A stretch of 64,000 nt of DNA from Alphaproteobacteria bacterium (GCA_024742605.1 JANSYC010000001.1:124001-188000), one strand, 5' to 3'; shown: positions 42,790-56,543, counted from the first letter of the stretch. A program made the numbers and translations. Notes: generated by a model from the letters alone, not told the origin.

Positions 42790-43344
42790 TCACACCAGAA
42801 CCAGAAAGTAGCGGGCGCCACTGGCTTCGGGGGTGCGGAAACGGTTGGAGCCGACGAGCTTGTAGCGCAGGCAGTCACCGGGATCGAGCGCGTGCGACAC
42901 GCCGTCGACCGTGACCTCCAGATGGCCCTCCTGCATCACGAGATGATGCTCAAGACCGCCGGCAGGCGGTGTCTCATAGGAGACGGTCGTGTCCGGTTCC
43001 AGTCGGCAGTCCAGAACCTCTGCGGACAAGGTCGGCGAGGAGGGAGAGACCGCCCGCCGGGTGAACCCAATCTGGGAGTCCGTCCAGACCGCCTGCTCCG
43101 AACACCGGATCACCGGCCGGAACTCCGCCTCCACCATCGACAGCAGTCGTGACATCCGGATGTCGAAGACCGCGCAGAGCCGGGCCAGAACGTCGGTGGT
43201 CGGACTCACCTCGGCGTTCTCGATGCGGGACAGGGTCGCACGGCTTACGCCGCTTAGCTCCGCCAGCCGGTCGAGCGGCCAGTCTCGCTCCCGGCGCAGG
43301 GTCTTGAGCTGATCGGCAAGCCGCCGGGCATGGGTGTCGGACAT
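42790..43344 (-). CDS. XRE-family regulator with C-terminal cupin domain
   Basis: This 184-residue protein has an N-terminal XRE helix-turn-helix (LKTLRRERDWPLDRLAELSGVSRATLSRIENAEVSPT) and a cupin beta-barrel from about residue 85 (GLEHHLVMQEGHLEVTVDGVSHALDPGDCLRY), with the metal-His in EHH and a Gly-Asp loop. This class regulates amine, antibiotic or toxin-related genes. Two near-palindromic repeats lie 11-38 bp upstream of the start (see the next feature), which strongly suggests autoregulation. It is the first gene of a pair with the GNAT acetyltransferase. Confidence 0.87.
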   Translation of the reverse strand: MSDTHARRLADQLKTLRRERDWPLDRLAELSGVSRATLSRIENAEVSPTTDVLARLCAVFDIRMSRLLSMVEAEFRPVIRCSEQAVWTDSQIGFTRRAVSPSSPTLSAEVLDCRLEPDTTVSYETPPAGGLEHHLVMQEGHLEVTVDGVSHALDPGDCLRYKLVGSNRFRTPEASGARYFLVLV

Positions 43345-43354
43345 CGGTAAATCT

Positions 43355-43382
43355 CAAATATGAATTTAATTTCCAAATATGA
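43355..43382 (-). promoter_or_regulatory. Tandem operator of the XRE/cupin regulator
   Basis: Two copies of CAAATATGA (43355-43363 and 43374-43382) lie 19 bp apart, just upstream of the XRE start on the minus strand. Each is part of a near-palindrome TCA-N4-TGA, the size of a typical XRE dimer site, in DNA that is clearly more AT-rich than its surroundings. The 19-bp spacing places both on nearly the same helix face. Binding by the regulator itself is inferred. Confidence 0.6.
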
Positions 43383-43406
43383 GAATTACCTGATTTGGCC
43401 CAAAGG

Positions 43407-44555
43407 TCAATCGCGGGCTTTTCGGGCTGCCGGCCTATTGAGTGTCAGCTTCCCGGGTTTGGGCTTCGCGCCGGAAGGTTTCCCACTCTGGGGCCTGCCA
43501 CTCGGGGGCTTACCGCCCTGGAGTTTGCTGCCGTGAGGTTTCGCGCTCTCAACGTTCGCGCTCCCGGTACCGGCGGCCTGGGGTCGACCGCCCTTCCCCC
43601 GTGGGGTGTGTGCGGGCTCGCTTTCTCCGGCAGCTTTGGGCGCCGCGCCGCGCCCTCGACCCGGCCGCATCGGTGGTTTGGCCCGCGCCTTGGCGCGTCC
43701 GCTGTCGTCCTCGCTGCGGCCGAGGCCGAGCTGGTCCTTCAGCACTGCACGCTTGATCTCTGCCGCCTGCCCCGGCTCCAGATCGCCAAGCTGGAACGGA
43801 CCGTAGGAGACCCGCAGCAAGCGGCTCACGGTCAGGCCGATATGCTCCATCACCTTGCGGATTTCGCGATTCTTGCCCTCCCGAATTCCGACCGTCAGCC
43901 AGGAATTGGTTCGGCTGGCCTTGTCGATGGTGACCTCGACCGGACCGTATCGGACACCGTCGACGGTCACGCCGTTGGCCAGGGCCTTAAGCTCCTTCTC
44001 CTTCAACTCGCCATAGACCCGGACCCGATAGCGCCGCACCCAGCCGGTGGTCGGCAATTCCAGATAGCGCGACAGCTCGCCGTCATTGGTCAGCAGCAGC
44101 AGTCCTTCGGAGTCGAAATCCAGCCGCCCGATGGAGACCACCCGCGGCAGATCCTTCGGCAAGGACTCTGCCAGGGTCCGGCGTCCTTCGGGGTCCCGAT
44201 CCGTGGTCAGGACGCCGCGGTCCTTGTGATAGCGCCACAGGCGGGGCGGCTCGATCTCCGGAATCGGTTTGTCGTCCACCAGGATCACGCTGGTCTCGCC
44301 TACCGTGACCGCCGGAGTTTCCAGGGTTTTCCCGTCAACCGAGACCCGGCCCGCCTCAATCCAGCGCTCGGCGTCCCGGCGGGAGCACAGCCCGGCCCGT
44401 GCCATGCGCTTGGCGATCCGCTCCACCGGCCGGCTGTCTTCGAACAGGGCGGACAGTCGTTCCTTGGTCTCCGCCATGGTGTCCGTGAACTTGGCGGAAG
44501 AGCGGGATCGGGAAACGGGTGCGGCACCTGAGGTGCGGTTTGGAGGATTTGCCAT
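43407..44555 (-). CDS. rluB: RsuA/RluB-family 23S/16S rRNA pseudouridine synthase
   Basis: This 382-residue protein has an S4 RNA-binding domain (RIAKRMARAGLCSRRDAERWIEAGRVSVDGK, about 45-90), then the pseudouridine synthase core with the catalytic Asp in GRLDFDSEGLLLLTNDG. RluB-type features include GKNREIRKVMEHIGLTVSRLLRVSYGPF. The last 100 residues are a low-complexity tail of PSGKP/GAKPKPG-type repeats, typical of alphaproteobacterial RluB. Start at ATG 44555; an ATG at 44477 is possible. Confidence 0.9.
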   Translation of the reverse strand: MANPPNRTSGAAPVSRSRSSAKFTDTMAETKERLSALFEDSRPVERIAKRMARAGLCSRRDAERWIEAGRVSVDGKTLETPAVTVGETSVILVDDKPIPEIEPPRLWRYHKDRGVLTTDRDPEGRRTLAESLPKDLPRVVSIGRLDFDSEGLLLLTNDGELSRYLELPTTGWVRRYRVRVYGELKEKELKALANGVTVDGVRYGPVEVTIDKASRTNSWLTVGIREGKNREIRKVMEHIGLTVSRLLRVSYGPFQLGDLEPGQAAEIKRAVLKDQLGLGRSEDDSGRAKARAKPPMRPGRGRGAAPKAAGESEPAHTPRGKGGRPQAAGTGSANVESAKPHGSKLQGGKPPSGRPQSGKPSGAKPKPGKLTLNRPAARKARD

Positions 44556-44599
44556 GGCGAAGGCTGTGTACCGCGAGCCAAGCCGGGATACAATCACGC

Positions 44600-45094
44600 A
44601 TGCGACCCGAACAGAACGATCCTTCGAAACCCCCTATGCAGCTGGCCCTCGAAGCGGCGCGCCGGGCCGCGTCGATGGGTGAGGTGCCGGTCGGCGCCGT
44701 CATCACCGAGGCCGAAACCGGCCGGGTGCTTGCGGTCGCCCACAATCGGGTGGAGGCCGACAGGGATCCGACCGCCCATGCCGAAGTCCTTGCCATTCGC
44801 GAGGCGGCACGGGTCATCGGCGCGGCCCGCCTGACCGATTGCGACCTGCACGTGACCCTGGAGCCCTGTGCCATGTGCGCCCAGGCCCTGGCACATGCCC
44901 GCATTCGACGACTGTTCTTCGGTGCCTATGATCCGAAGGGTGGCGGGGTCGAGCACGGGGCCAGAGTGTTCAGCCATCCGACCTGCCATCACAAACCGGA
45001 CGTTGTCGGAGGCGTTGAGGAGCGAGCTGCGGCGGAACTGCTCAAGGGGTTCTTCAGGAGCCTGAGAGACGGGGCCGCCGGGCAACAGTCTTGA
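44600..45094 (+). CDS. tadA: tRNA-specific adenosine deaminase TadA
   Basis: This 164-residue enzyme converts A34 of tRNA-Arg(ACG) to inosine. The zinc site is HAEVLAI (His plus catalytic Glu) and PCAMCAQAL (two Cys). N-terminal LALEAARRAASMGEVPVGAVITE and C-terminal ELLKGFFRSLR are characteristic. ATG at 44600 is 44 bp from the divergent rluB start, so the two share a small promoter region. Confidence 0.94.
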   Translation: MRPEQNDPSKPPMQLALEAARRAASMGEVPVGAVITEAETGRVLAVAHNRVEADRDPTAHAEVLAIREAARVIGAARLTDCDLHVTLEPCAMCAQALAHARIRRLFFGAYDPKGGGVEHGARVFSHPTCHHKPDVVGGVEERAAAELLKGFFRSLRDGAAGQQS

Positions 45095-45153
45095 CCGAAA
45101 CGATCGGGACGGGCACACCCGAACAGGAATCAACCGGTGGGGACCGATAAGAC

Positions 45154-45561
45154 GTGTCGGACGACAATCAGAAAAAACTGGAACCGATCAACGTGCACGT
45201 GATCTTCGATCTCGAGCGGGATCGGCTCAATGCACGGAGTTTCCTGAAGGAACTGATGCAGCAGAACTGGCCGATCCAGGTCACCGGTGTCTCGAAGCGG
45301 GAGAATATCGCCGCAACCCAACGCGAGTTGGTCATGCTGGAGACCATGCGGCAGGCCAGCCGGGCGCTGGTGCTGATCTCGCCCTCGGCCGCCGTCAGCC
45401 GCAATGTGGGCGAGGAAGTCCGGATGTCGAAATCGGCCCGGCTCCGGCTGATCGGAATCCTGATCAACGGCGCCACCGCCTACACACACCTGCCCGAAGG
45501 CATGCATCGGTCCCAGATCGTCGGCTGGGACTGGGCAGCCGTCAAGAAGATGGTTTACTAG
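45154..45561 (+). CDS. Small TIR-like (MTH538-type) protein, uncharacterised
   Basis: This 135-residue soluble protein is not clearly assigned. Its order of strands and helices resembles the MTH538/TIR-like fold: INVHVIFDLERDRLNARSFLKELM, a central ALVLISPSAAVSRNVGEEVRMSKSARLRLIGILINGA with a Glu at the position used in TIR NADases, and a short C-terminal helix. There is no HTH or membrane segment. It begins with GTG and follows tadA by 59 bp. The TIR comparison is weak inference; it might equally be a plain nucleotide-binding protein. The serine hydrolase gene next to it is convergent. Confidence 0.5.
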   Translation: MSDDNQKKLEPINVHVIFDLERDRLNARSFLKELMQQNWPIQVTGVSKRENIAATQRELVMLETMRQASRALVLISPSAAVSRNVGEEVRMSKSARLRLIGILINGATAYTHLPEGMHRSQIVGWDWAAVKKMVY

Positions 45562-45564
45562 GCG

Positions 45565-45596
45565 CTAGATCAACGCCTGACTAGATCAACGCCTGA
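45565..45596. repeat. 16-bp perfect tandem duplication
   Basis: CTAGATCAACGCCTGA is present twice in direct succession (45565-45580 and 45581-45596). The second copy contains the stop and last codons of the serine hydrolase gene on the minus strand, and the first copy is a duplicate of that 3' end just past it. It is a small slippage or repair event. Confidence 0.95.
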
Positions 45597-46843
45597 TAGG
45601 TCAGCACCCGAAGCTCCCGACGCAGCGGCCAGGCCGAGGACGGCAGCAACTGGGTGAAGAAGATCACGCACAGATCTTCCGCCCGGTCGATCCAGAAACC
45701 GGTGCTGGCAACCCCGCCCCAGGCGAACTCCCCGGAGCTCCCGACGATCTGCGCATGGGCCGGGCTCAGAACGACCGACCCGCCGAGTCCAAACCCGATC
45801 CCGACCATCGGCATCTCGGAATGGGTGGCGACCCCCATCGAGGCGATGTCGCCGGGAAGGTGGTTGCTCATCATCAGATCGACCGTCTTCCGGCCCAGGA
45901 CCCGCGCCGTGCCCAGGGCGCCGCCACGGCGCAGCATTTCCATGAACCGCAGATAGTCCGGCATGGTGGAGACCAGCCCGCCGCCGCCGGACTGCATCGC
46001 CGAATGCCCCAGGAACTTGCTGGAACTCCGGTCCTCGACCCGCTTCATGCTACCGGTTTCTGTTTTCTCGTAACACGCGGCCAGCCGACCCGCTTGGTCC
46101 GTGGGGCAGCCGAACCAGGTGTCGGCCATGCCCAAGGGGGTGAGGATCCGCTCGGCCAGCACCTCGACCAACGGCTTGCCCGCCACGACCTCGACCAGCC
46201 GGCCCAGGATGTCGGTCGCGATTGAATAGGTCCAGCGGCTGCCGGGTTCGAAACAGAGCGGAACGTTGGCTGCACGGCGCACCGCCTCGGCCAGGGTCTC
46301 GGACCCGGGCCCGAACTGGACATTGTTGTCGCGATAGGCTTGGCCGATCGGTCCCGGGTCCGCGAACCCGTAGGTGAAACCGGCGGTATGCGTCATCAGT
46401 TGACGGATGGTGATCGGCCCGTCGGCCGCCCGGGTCTGCATATCGGGTCCGCTGCCGGAGACGTGAATGCGCGGCGCGGCGAACTCCGGCAGGAACCGGC
46501 TGATCGGATCGTCCAACTGGAAGCGCCCTTCCTCGTAGAGGCTCAGGGCGGCGACGGTGACGACCGGCTTGGTCATCGAATAGATCCGGTTCAAATGGTC
46601 GATCGCGACGAGCTCGCCCGTCTCCGGGTCGGTCGACCCTCGGGCGTCGAGATAGGCGATCTCACCGCCGCGTGCGATCAGGGTCATGGCGTAAGGCAGC
46701 CGGCCGGACTCCACATACCGATCCATCCAGGCGCCGATCCGCGCCAGACGCTCTGGATCCAGCCCGACCGAGCTCGGTGCCACCCGCGCGTCAGGAAACT
46801 CGGAAAGGCTCGAAGGCAGATCGGGAGAGTGCAGCGTCGACAT
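45581..46843 (-). CDS. Serine hydrolase of the beta-lactamase / penicillin-binding fold
   Basis: This 420-residue protein belongs to the class C beta-lactamase-like esterases. The nucleophile motif is SMTK (residues about 89-92), the Tyr motif is WTYSIATDILGRLVEVV, and the third motif lies in LGGSVV-type sequence. No signal peptide is visible, which fits a cytosolic esterase or amidase rather than a lactamase. Its ATG is 28 bp after the uppP stop on the same strand. The last bases are duplicated in tandem just downstream. Substrate unknown. Confidence 0.88.
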   Translation of the reverse strand: MSTLHSPDLPSSLSEFPDARVAPSSVGLDPERLARIGAWMDRYVESGRLPYAMTLIARGGEIAYLDARGSTDPETGELVAIDHLNRIYSMTKPVVTVAALSLYEEGRFQLDDPISRFLPEFAAPRIHVSGSGPDMQTRAADGPITIRQLMTHTAGFTYGFADPGPIGQAYRDNNVQFGPGSETLAEAVRRAANVPLCFEPGSRWTYSIATDILGRLVEVVAGKPLVEVLAERILTPLGMADTWFGCPTDQAGRLAACYEKTETGSMKRVEDRSSSKFLGHSAMQSGGGGLVSTMPDYLRFMEMLRRGGALGTARVLGRKTVDLMMSNHLPGDIASMGVATHSEMPMVGIGFGLGGSVVLSPAHAQIVGSSGEFAWGGVASTGFWIDRAEDLCVIFFTQLLPSSAWPLRRELRVLTYQALI

Positions 46844-46870
46844 CGGGGTCGCCCTTTCAGTCGGAGCGGC

Positions 46871-47683
46871 TCAGGCCGGCCCGTTGAACATGTAGATCCA
46901 GATCAGCAGACCGCCCCCGAGCAGGATGCGGTAGAGCACGAAGGGCAGGAAACTCGCCCGGCGCAGCCAGCTCATCATCACCGCGATGGCGATCAGCGCC
47001 GTGACGAAGGAGAGTCCGGCGGCGGCCGCAGCATCCAGGCCTAGAGCGATGTTTCCGGACTCATAGAGATCCAGACCCGCCAGACCGCCTGCCGCGATGA
47101 TCGCCGGAATGCTCATCAGCATCGAGAACCGCGCCGCCTCCGACCGCTCGTAGCCGAGCAGGCGAGCGGCCGTCATGGTGATGCCGGAACGGCTGGTGCC
47201 GGGGATCAGCGCCAGAACCTGCGACAGGCCAATAAAGAAGGCGGCCCCGTATCCCATATGCTCAATCCGCCGGACAGTCATGCCGACATGGTCGGCGGCC
47301 CAAAGCACCAGTCCGAATCCCAGGGTCGCCCACGCCACGATTTCGGCTGTGCGGAGCGCGTCCCCCAGATAGCGCGACGCCGCATATCCCGCGGCAACCA
47401 AGGGCACTGTTGCCAAAATCACCTGAAACGCCAAGCGCGCACCCGGATCCCGCCTGCCGGTCAGGGCACGCAGCACGCCGACCGTCATGCGCCAGACGTC
47501 ACGCCAAAGATACAGGATCACTGCGCACAGAGTGCCCACATGGACCGCGACGTCGATGATCAAACCCTGGTCAACTTCACCTGTGAGGGTCGGTGCCAGG
47601 ATCAGATGTCCCGATGAGCTGATCGGCAGAAACTCGGTGATCCCCTGCACCACCGCGATCAGCAAAAGATGTTCCAGTCGCAC
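46871..47683 (-). CDS. uppP: Undecaprenyl-diphosphatase UppP (BacA)
   Basis: This 270-residue membrane phosphatase dephosphorylates undecaprenyl diphosphate, recycling the lipid carrier of peptidoglycan. Motifs VVQGITEFLPISSSGHL at the start and ALIPGTSRSGITMTAARLLGYER near residues 155-177 hold the catalytic Glu, His, Ser and Arg. About eight helices. It probably shares a transcript with the downstream serine hydrolase. Start ATG at 47683. Confidence 0.95.
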   Translation of the reverse strand: MRLEHLLLIAVVQGITEFLPISSSGHLILAPTLTGEVDQGLIIDVAVHVGTLCAVILYLWRDVWRMTVGVLRALTGRRDPGARLAFQVILATVPLVAAGYAASRYLGDALRTAEIVAWATLGFGLVLWAADHVGMTVRRIEHMGYGAAFFIGLSQVLALIPGTSRSGITMTAARLLGYERSEAARFSMLMSIPAIIAAGGLAGLDLYESGNIALGLDAAAAAGLSFVTALIAIAVMMSWLRRASFLPFVLYRILLGGGLLIWIYMFNGPA

Positions 47684-48008
47684 CGCCGCGCTCCCCCCGG
47701 ACCCGATCCCTCAATGAAATCCCAAGCGAGTCATACTCTAGACGTTTGGGGTAAACCTAGAAATTCTGTGGGATTCCAGCATTTTTTACAAAAAGATCCG
47801 ATTCAGGACTATTTTTGTCGGACACTGCTGTGTGACAACAAACATTTTCCTGGGTTAGCATGTGGTAAACCCTAATTAGTCAATTTTGTTGTCCTATTTT
47901 CCAGTCCGCGCATTGCCCTCCGCGCGACAAAGGTATATAGAGGCCGGCCCGGATTTGGGAACGATCTTGCGTCGCTTCCGCTTTCGCTGTCCGGGAAAGG
48001 AGGATCAG
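47684..48008 (+). promoter_or_regulatory. 325-bp AT-rich regulatory region between uppP and gltD
   Basis: No gene is seen here. The DNA is visibly AT-richer than its surroundings, with short runs such as ATTTTTTACAAAAA (47781-47794). An inverted repeat GGGTT-N11-AACCC (47852-47872) lies about 140 bp before gltD and may be an operator. A strong AAGGAGG ribosome site (47997-48003) precedes the gltD ATG. Both divergent promoters (uppP and gltDB) must lie in this stretch; no sigma-54 consensus was found despite the nitrogen role. Confidence 0.5.
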
Positions 48009-49483
48009 ATGGCTGAAGACCGCATGCTCAAGTTCGTCGGCACGGCAAAAAAAATGCCGACCAAGCGCGCTGCCGAGGAACGTCGCGCGGATTTCGGCGA
48101 AATCTACCGGGAATTCGAAACCGCGGGCGCGGCCGAACAGGCCGGCCGCTGTTCCCAATGCGGCGTGCCGTTTTGCCAGATCCACTGCCCGTTGCACAAC
48201 AACATCCCCGATTGGCTGAAGCTGACGGCCGAGGGGCGTCTGGAAGAGGCCTATGAGGTCTCGAGCGCGACCAACAATTTCCCGGAGATCTGCGGCCGCA
48301 TCTGCCCCCAGGACCGCCTGTGCGAAGGCAATTGCGTGATCGAAAAGGGCTTCGAAAGCGTCACCATCGGATCGGTCGAGAAATACATCACCGAGACCGC
48401 GTTCGACAACGGCTGGGTCAAGCCGGTCAAGCCGCCGCGCGAGCGCGAGCAGTCGGTCGGCATCATCGGCGGCGGTCCCGGTGGGTTGGCGGCAGCCGAG
48501 CAACTGCGCAAGAAGGGATATCAGGTGCACGTCTACGATCGGTACGATCGGATGGGCGGCCTGATGATCTACGGCATCCCGAACTTCAAACTCGAGAAGG
48601 ACGTGGTGGAGCGCCGCTCCAGGCTGCTGGCCGATGGCGGAATTCATATGCACCACAATGTCGAGATCGGCAGCACCGTCACCCTGGACGCGCTGCGTCA
48701 GAAACACGACGCGATCCTGATCGCGACCGGCGTGTACAAGGCGCGCGATTTCAAGGCGCCTGGTATCGGACTGCCCGGAATCGTGCCGGCGCTGGATTAT
48801 CTGACCGCATCCAACAGGAAGGGTCTCGGCGACGAGGTGCCGAGCTTTGACGACGGCGCGCTGAACGCGACCGGCAAGCGGGTGGTGGTGATCGGCGGCG
48901 GCGACACTGCGATGGACTGCGTGCGGACCGCCGTCCGGCAGGGTGCGAAGAGCGTCAGCTGCGTTTATCGGCGAGACCGGGCCAACATGCCCGGCTCCCA
49001 ACGCGAGGTCGCGAATGCCGAGGAAGAAGGCGTCGACTTCAAGTGGCTGTCCGCGCCCGAGGCCTTCCTGGGCGATGACAGCGTGACCGGGGTCCGCTGC
49101 CAGCAGATTCACCTCGGCGTGCCCGACGCAACCGGCCGGCAGTCGCCACAGGTGATCGACGGCTCAAGCTTCACGATCGAGTGCGACATGGCAATCAAGG
49201 CGCTCGGCTTCGACCCGGAAGATCTCCCGAAACTGTTCGGCGCCGACGGCCTGGACGTCAGTCAGTGGGGCACCGTCCGGATCGATTTCCGCACCATGAT
49301 GACCAGCCTGGACGGCGTGTTCGCGGCCGGCGACATCGTGCGGGGCGCCTCTCTGGTGGTGTGGGCGGTCCGCGATGGCCGCGACGCGGCCGAACGGATG
49401 CACAGCTATCTCGAGCGGAAGGCGGCCGCCGCGCCGCTCGGCAAGACCGCCGACAAGTCCGGCCGGGCCCGGAGCGCCGCGTG

Positions 49484-49484
<1 letters not shown>
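48009..49484 (+). CDS. gltD: Glutamate synthase (NADPH) small subunit
   Basis: This 491-residue subunit feeds electrons from NADPH to GltB. The N-terminal iron-sulfur Cys clusters are CSQCGVPFCQIHCPLHNNIPDW and CGRICPQDRLCEGNC; two Rossmann folds follow (VGIIGGGPGGLAAAEQL for FAD and VVVIGGGDTAMDCVRTA for NADPH) and FAAGDIVRGASLVVWAVRDGR near the C-terminus. The ATG has a strong ribosome site. The stop overlaps the gltB start by one base, so synthesis is coupled. The order gltD-gltB is the reverse of the more usual one. Confidence 0.95.
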
Positions 49485-54028
<4,544 letters not shown>

Positions 54029-54048
54029 GACGAAGCCGGTTCGGGAGG

Positions 54049-55260
54049 TCAGATCAGCTCCCGGACCGCCGCCAGGACAGCCTCCACCCCTGCGCCCGGC
54101 GGTCCGAGATCCAACCGGGCCGCCACCGCTTTCGCGGTATCCGCCATGGCGCCGTCCTCGACCAGCCTGTTGACGCCGTCGCTGTAGATCTGGTGCTCAA
54201 ACGCATCATTCGGGAGGACCATGGCGCAACCGGCCGCCGCGACGCCGCGTGCTGTGACCAGATGCTCGAGGTTCCACGGCAGAATAAGCTGCGGCGTGCC
54301 TGCCAGAATGCAGGCGACCGCCGTCGACAACCCGCCGTGATGGATCACCAGCCGGGCGTTCGGAATCACCTCCGCGAAATTCCGTGGCGTGGCGTGCAGT
54401 CTGAGTGTCGCAGTGGAATACTGGGTGACTGCGGAGGCAGGCAGATCCGAGATATAGCCATCGGCAACCACGTCGAGCGAGCCTAGGGTCTCGATCGCCT
54501 CCTGCGCGCGGGGATGGGTGCGCGGCATGTACAGGAATACGCTTCGTTCCGGGCGATCGTTCCAGGATTTCTGATGGACATCCCTTGGCAGGTTGAAGGG
54601 CGGCAACGTCGGAGCCCTTCGGTACCGGGCATAGGGATCGACCATCGGCAGCGTGAACACGAAGGTCCGGTCGCCATGGAACATGTCGGCCAGGTGCACG
54701 AGCGGCGTATCCCCCCGCGCGGCGAGCACCGCGTTCGTACTCTCCAGGAGTTTCGCCTCGTGTTCCGCGCTGGTCGGCTCGGTCTGCTCCCGCCACGGCC
54801 GGATCGGCGGCATCGGGCGGTCTCGCGGCGGAATGGTGTAGCCGTTGCCGACCATGATCGACGGGATGCGGCCCCGCGCCGCCAGGGCCAGGGTAGGCGC
54901 AAAATCCCCGATCACCAGGTCCGGCTTGGCCAGTCCGATCAGACCTTGCCAGGCATTGAGCCGATGGATCATGGCACCCCGTTCGCCGATGCCAATCAGG
55001 TTCAGGACATCCGCGAAACTATGGGTCGGAATCCTCCGGATGGCCGGATCACCCGGGATATTCCAGCGCGGAGCCTGGACCACCGAATACCCCGGCAACG
55101 GCCGACCGGTGGTTCCGTCCAGAAACGGCCGGGCCTTGTCGATATCCTGCAGGGCCAGTGTGATCTTCGCACCTTCGGCCACCAGCCGGTCGCCGATCGG
55201 CTTGAAACGGGTCAGATGCCCGAGCCCGGCACCGAATTCCCAACCAAACATCAGACGCAT
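54049..55260 (-). CDS. MGT/UGT-like GT-B glycosyltransferase
   Basis: This 403-residue GT1-family glycosyltransferase has FGWEFGAGLGHLTRFKPIGDRLVAEGA at the N-terminus, a middle domain with DLVIGDFAPTLALAARGRIPSIMVGNGY, and the donor-binding LVIHHGGLSTAVACILAGTPQLILPWNLEHLVTARGVAAAG. The HHGG...P motif binds a UDP- or TDP-sugar. It would glycosylate a small hydrophobic molecule. The ATG at 55260 is chosen because homology starts at RLMFGWEFG. It is divergent from the DUF1028 gene. Confidence 0.87.
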   Translation of the reverse strand: MRLMFGWEFGAGLGHLTRFKPIGDRLVAEGAKITLALQDIDKARPFLDGTTGRPLPGYSVVQAPRWNIPGDPAIRRIPTHSFADVLNLIGIGERGAMIHRLNAWQGLIGLAKPDLVIGDFAPTLALAARGRIPSIMVGNGYTIPPRDRPMPPIRPWREQTEPTSAEHEAKLLESTNAVLAARGDTPLVHLADMFHGDRTFVFTLPMVDPYARYRRAPTLPPFNLPRDVHQKSWNDRPERSVFLYMPRTHPRAQEAIETLGSLDVVADGYISDLPASAVTQYSTATLRLHATPRNFAEVIPNARLVIHHGGLSTAVACILAGTPQLILPWNLEHLVTARGVAAAGCAMVLPNDAFEHQIYSDGVNRLVEDGAMADTAKAVAARLDLGPPGAGVEAVLAAVRELI

Positions 55261-55359
55261 GCTGTCGTGCCCATCGGAAACGTGTTTCGATTGTGGGATC
55301 GTGGTATCCCACACTCGTCCGCAAAGGCCAGCATCGAACGCAGGAAACACGGAAGTCTC

Positions 55360-56055
55360 ATGACATTCTCCATCGCCGCCCGCGAAGCGTCGACCGGCCG
55401 TTTCGGTCTCGCCATCACCACCTCCAGCCTGTGCGTGGGGTCCCGGTGTCCGTTTGCCCGTGCCCATGCGGGGGCGGTTCTGACCCAGCACCGGACCGAT
55501 CCGCGTCTCGGACCGATGGGACTCGACCTGCTCTCACGGGGCCAGTCGGCGGAAGAGACCCTTGCGATCCTGACCGACGGGCGCGACGATTCCAAATGGC
55601 GTCAGGTCGCGGTGATCGATGCCCAGGGACGTACCGCTGCCTACCACGGATCGGAAATCTACTCGATCCACGGACACGCCGCCGCAGAGGGTGCGATTGC
55701 TCTCGGGAACATTTTGGCCTCCGACCGGGTGCCACAAGCCATGCTGGACGGCTATCTGGACGCGCCAAACCGGCCGTTCGAGATGCGCTTGATGGCGGCA
55801 CTGCAGGCCGGCCTGCGGGCAGGCGGAGAACTGAAACCGGTCAGATCCGCGGCGATCCTGATCGTGGACAAAGACCCGTTTCCCTGGATGGATCTGCGGA
55901 TCGACAAAGCCGACGATCCGGTCGCGGAGCTTGCCGATCTGGTGGATGCCTACGCCCCTACGGCCGACGGGTTCCGGGTCAGGGTGGTGAATCCGGAGAC
56001 CGTGGCCAACGATCCCGAACTGGTCGCTCTCAACGCGGCAATGTCGACCATGTGA
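55360..56055 (+). CDS. DUF1028 (Ntn-hydrolase-like) protein
   Basis: This 231-residue protein matches DUF1028: MTFSIAAREASTGRFGLAITTSSLCVGSRCPFARAHAGAVLTQHRTDPRLG, with the typical GRTAAYHGSEIYSIHGHAAAEGAIALGN. The family shows an Ntn-hydrolase-like beginning and is often near peptidases or oligopeptide genes; its activity is unproven. ATG at 55360 with GGAAG upstream. The following response regulator begins 3 bp after. Confidence 0.85.
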   Translation: MTFSIAAREASTGRFGLAITTSSLCVGSRCPFARAHAGAVLTQHRTDPRLGPMGLDLLSRGQSAEETLAILTDGRDDSKWRQVAVIDAQGRTAAYHGSEIYSIHGHAAAEGAIALGNILASDRVPQAMLDGYLDAPNRPFEMRLMAALQAGLRAGGELKPVRSAAILIVDKDPFPWMDLRIDKADDPVAELADLVDAYAPTADGFRVRVVNPETVANDPELVALNAAMSTM

Positions 56056-56057
56056 GC

Positions 56058-56543
56058 ATGATGCCGGATATCGACACCGAAGAGACTGGAGGCCCGTCCG
56101 GAGGGAGCGCAGGAAACGTGCTGGTGATCGACGACGAGCCCGACAGCCTGGAACTTCTGGCTCGCTACGTTTCCAGAGCCGGCTTCACCGCAATCACCGC
56201 CCAGAACGCTCAACAGGCGCTGGCCCATCTGAACGCCAAAATAGCACCGGTCGCCGTCACGGTGGATGTCAGCATGCCCGAAGTGGATGGCATCTCCCTG
56301 ACCCGGCAGATCCGGGCACGCCTGCCCCCTTACATCCCGATCCTGTTCACCACCGGCTTGGACGACAGCAGAACCGTTATGGACGCTATTCGGGCAGGCG
56401 GTGACGACTACCTGATCAAGCCGATCCGACAGGCCACATGCATCGAGCTGCTGCAGGAGCTGATCGAAATCGGCCGGATGGGCGATCTGCCGGACCGCCG
56501 CAGCCGGATGCTGAGAGAACTGGAGCGACGACTCAGCGGATAG
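56058..56543 (+). CDS. Stand-alone response regulator receiver protein
   Basis: This 161-residue protein has one receiver domain (about 18-140) with acidic pocket VIDDEPD, phospho-Asp in VTVDVSMPEVDG, Thr in LFTTG and Lys in YLIKPIRQ. After the domain there is only a short basic helix. A GTG at 56052 overlapping the previous stop is an alternative start. It has no DNA-binding domain and probably signals to an unlinked protein. Confidence 0.87.
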   Translation: MMPDIDTEETGGPSGGSAGNVLVIDDEPDSLELLARYVSRAGFTAITAQNAQQALAHLNAKIAPVAVTVDVSMPEVDGISLTRQIRARLPPYIPILFTTGLDDSRTVMDAIRAGGDDYLIKPIRQATCIELLQELIEIGRMGDLPDRRSRMLRELERRLSG

